Below are positions 62,364 through 64,000 of a stretch of DNA of 64,000 bases, piece after piece. Within the stretch, counting starts at the first letter, position 1, and every line of letters starts with the position of its first letter. The notes under the pieces are model-generated. The model searched no databases and was not told where the DNA came from. It was given only the letters and a program-made list of their open reading frames with translations. Origin of the DNA: Polytrichum commune (Eukaryota; Streptophyta; Polytrichopsida; Polytrichales; Polytrichaceae); contig OX485807.1 in NCBI GenBank assembly GCA_950295325.1, positions 6,700,501 to 6,764,500 on the forward strand. The letters are read 5' to 3'. The position numbers and the translations under genes were made by a program.

Positions 62364-62864
62364 GGGGCCACTTCACACACGAGACTGAGAGCCCGTGACT
62401 AGTACACTTAAAACACTCTCTTTGGTGGAAAAGGTGGAGCCGATCCAAGTTCACTTCACACTACCTTTGAGGGGCCAATGGAGTATGTGAATGCAAGACG
62501 GATGTAAAATCTACATGAATTCCTACATGGCATCCAATGGATCATGTTTCATGGTCATTTGGATTAATTTCAAAAACCACCTCTTGGAGGTAGGCCTCAC
62601 ACAAAACTGGGAGACCAAGGCACTCCAAACACTCACAACCGTTGGTTTATTTTATTTTGTCATGTGTGAGGACCCGTATGAATAGAAATTCATTGAAATT
62701 GCATTTGGTTGAGGGCCCAGTCACATATGACTTCACACTGCACTTGAAGATCTGTGACCACACTACGTGATTTTGGAAGTGTCTTGGGACGGCCTTTTGG
62801 ACATTTTCTTTTGGGTTCTCACAATTTCACGGTCACAGCTCTTGGCTCGTGTGTGAAGTGGGCC
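62364..62864. mobile_element. MITE, 'CACTTCACAC' family, copy 5
   Basis: Starts GGGCCACTTCACACACGAG and ends GTGTGAAGTGGGCC. Same orientation as 27886-28370 and collinear with it over about 480 bp (ATGCAAGA.GGATGTAAA.TCTACATG, TGTGTGAGGACCC, GTCTTGGGACGGCC). It also keeps the GGAGGTAGGCCTCACAC hairpin that the 27886 copy has lost. Confidence 0.85.
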
Positions 62865-63355
62865 TGATGAGAAACGAGAGGACCAACGAACCAAGCACGT
62901 AAACACAACGTAGTTTATTCTTCAACATGCCGAACAAGTTGTTATTAGTCGAACAACTTTCCTCCGATTGTTTGCAAGACACCTCGTGGAGACCCCAACT
63001 CTTGTCAAATTGCTCAAAATACTAATAAGATCCTCCGGTGTGGGTTGTTGGCTCTGTCCCCTTGGGGGATCAGAGTCTATGTGACGGTTTCTGGCATGAC
63101 AAAGTGTTTAGTGACGTTCCTTACAGAGCCTTCCACAAAAAAAGAACAAGAACAAGAAGGTTTCAAAAACCCTAACCTTGTGATGCGTTTCGTGAATCCT
63201 AACGGCCGTGAATTCTCCCTTGCGAAGGTAGGAGGGATTTGGAAAACGGGGAAGGAAGTAGGCGAGGCGCAAGTACCCAACCTCGCCATTTCGAGCACGA
63301 TGTTAAAGATGTCGATGTGTCACCTCTTGCAGAATGGACATCCACGGAGCTTACA

Positions 63356-63676
63356 ATGCAGCACTCGCAGCTGGCGAGAATTGTGACCGACTCGGTGTAC
63401 TTGCAGAACGCGTTTAGGTTCTTCGGAGCGGTTAGAGTTGCGGAGGCGTTATTGAGTGTGTACTTAGCTTTCCCTCCGGATGTTGGGAAGTTGAAGGAGC
63501 TCCTGAATGCGCTTGACCCCGTTACGATTGCTTGGCCGGCGCATAACTTGAGGCAACCTGTCGAAGGGATTCTTAATGTTGATTCGGTGGATTTGGATAG
63601 GGTTGTTAATTTGAAGGCTTATTTGTGGGAGGAGCTTCATAAATTCTACAAGCGGCAGTGGAAGGTAGTAAGTTGA
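63356..63676 (+). CDS. Partial gene, unidentified, possibly continuing beyond the window
   Basis: A frame with gene-like codon use and GC content, open from 63212, whose first ATG is 63356 (106 aa from there). The protein reads AEWTSTELTMQHSQLARIVTDSVYLQ before and around that ATG, then predicted helices, and ends LWEELHKFYKRQWKVVS. AAG|GTAGTA at 63665 is a plausible donor, so the true product may continue into an exon past 64000. The first 40 residues upstream of the ATG look as protein-like as the rest, so the real start may lie in an unrecognised upstream exon. A telo-box-like AAACCCTAA lies at 63168. I do not recognise the family. Confidence 0.4.
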   Translation: MQHSQLARIVTDSVYLQNAFRFFGAVRVAEALLSVYLAFPPDVGKLKELLNALDPVTIAWPAHNLRQPVEGILNVDSVDLDRVVNLKAYLWEELHKFYKRQWKVVS

Positions 63677-64000
63677 TTGGAGAATCTTGGAATCTTGGAA
63701 TTCTTTTGGTGCACCTACTTAAATTTAGGATTTATTCATTTTCAAACCGATTTTATTAATGCAATGTCTACTGTCTATGTCATGGTCGTTGATTCCGAGG
63801 CGTCATGTGGTGCATGGATTGGTTCTCATGCTTTTCTGCGATTGGTTTAGTTGTGTTGATGAGGATGTTTTGGTTAGTGTTTATGTTCAACTATTTTTTG
63901 TTTTTTTGTTTTTGTTTTGAGGAGTTTCTTTCTTCCTTTCTGTGCTTAATCTACATCCTCCTTATTTATATGTAGCCCGCCTTATCTTGCAGTGACGGCT
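63677..64000 (+). other. Probable intron or 3' flank at window edge
   Basis: T-rich, no frame of note; consistent with an intron of the preceding gene or its 3' end. Confidence 0.4.

Overview
This window looks like nuclear DNA of a land plant. The genes have short GT-AG introns and belong to families that I know from plants: a RAV-type AP2/B3 transcription factor, a plant BET/GTE bromodomain protein, a plant-specific membrane protein family, and a pirin-like protein with a plastid-type N-terminus. Gene density is low (about five genes in 64 kb). Most of the remainder is AT-rich, with many small inverted-repeat elements, several apparently flanked by TTA. The very long RAV protein with an ARF-like C-terminus hints at a seed-free lineage (moss, liverwort, lycophyte or fern), but I cannot name the species.

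Layout. 1-9.5 kb: repeats and decayed sequence with no gene I can support. 9.6-11.4 kb: a GC-rich low-complexity island and a MITE. 12.9-15.7 kb: a dense cluster of inverted-repeat elements, including a large foldback element with a MITE inserted in one arm. 16.5-20.3 kb: GC-rich microsatellite-bearing DNA leading into the main gene. 20.3-23.9 kb (+): a two-exon RAV-like gene encoding 1145 aa with AP2, B3, an RLFGV motif and a C-terminal PB1-like segment. 25-28.4 kb: MITEs. 28.8-31.0 kb (+): a two-exon membrane protein gene, followed at 31.08-31.61 kb by a duplicated 3' flank and a decayed partial copy. 33.4-33.9 kb: a degenerate minisatellite. 34.1 kb: a 5S-rRNA-like fragment. 42.0-42.4 kb: an orphan coding remnant. 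43.6-45.2 kb (-): a two-exon bromodomain-NET gene. 46.9-48.3 kb: a dead pogo/Tigger-type transposase. 50.5-53.4 kb (-): a four-exon pirin-like gene with a possible non-coding first exon near 55.3-55.5 kb. 55.7-61.1 kb: more MITEs and a small pogo-like element. 63.2-63.7 kb (+): part of an unidentified gene that may run off the window.

The genes do not form a pathway. The RAV-like protein and the GTE protein are both nuclear regulators (DNA binding and acetyl-lysine reading), the pirin-like protein is probably plastidial, and the membrane protein is of unknown role. Exon joins were worked out by hand from frame, phase and splice-site consensus and have not been checked against RNA. Repeat boundaries are approximate unless a flanking duplication is stated.
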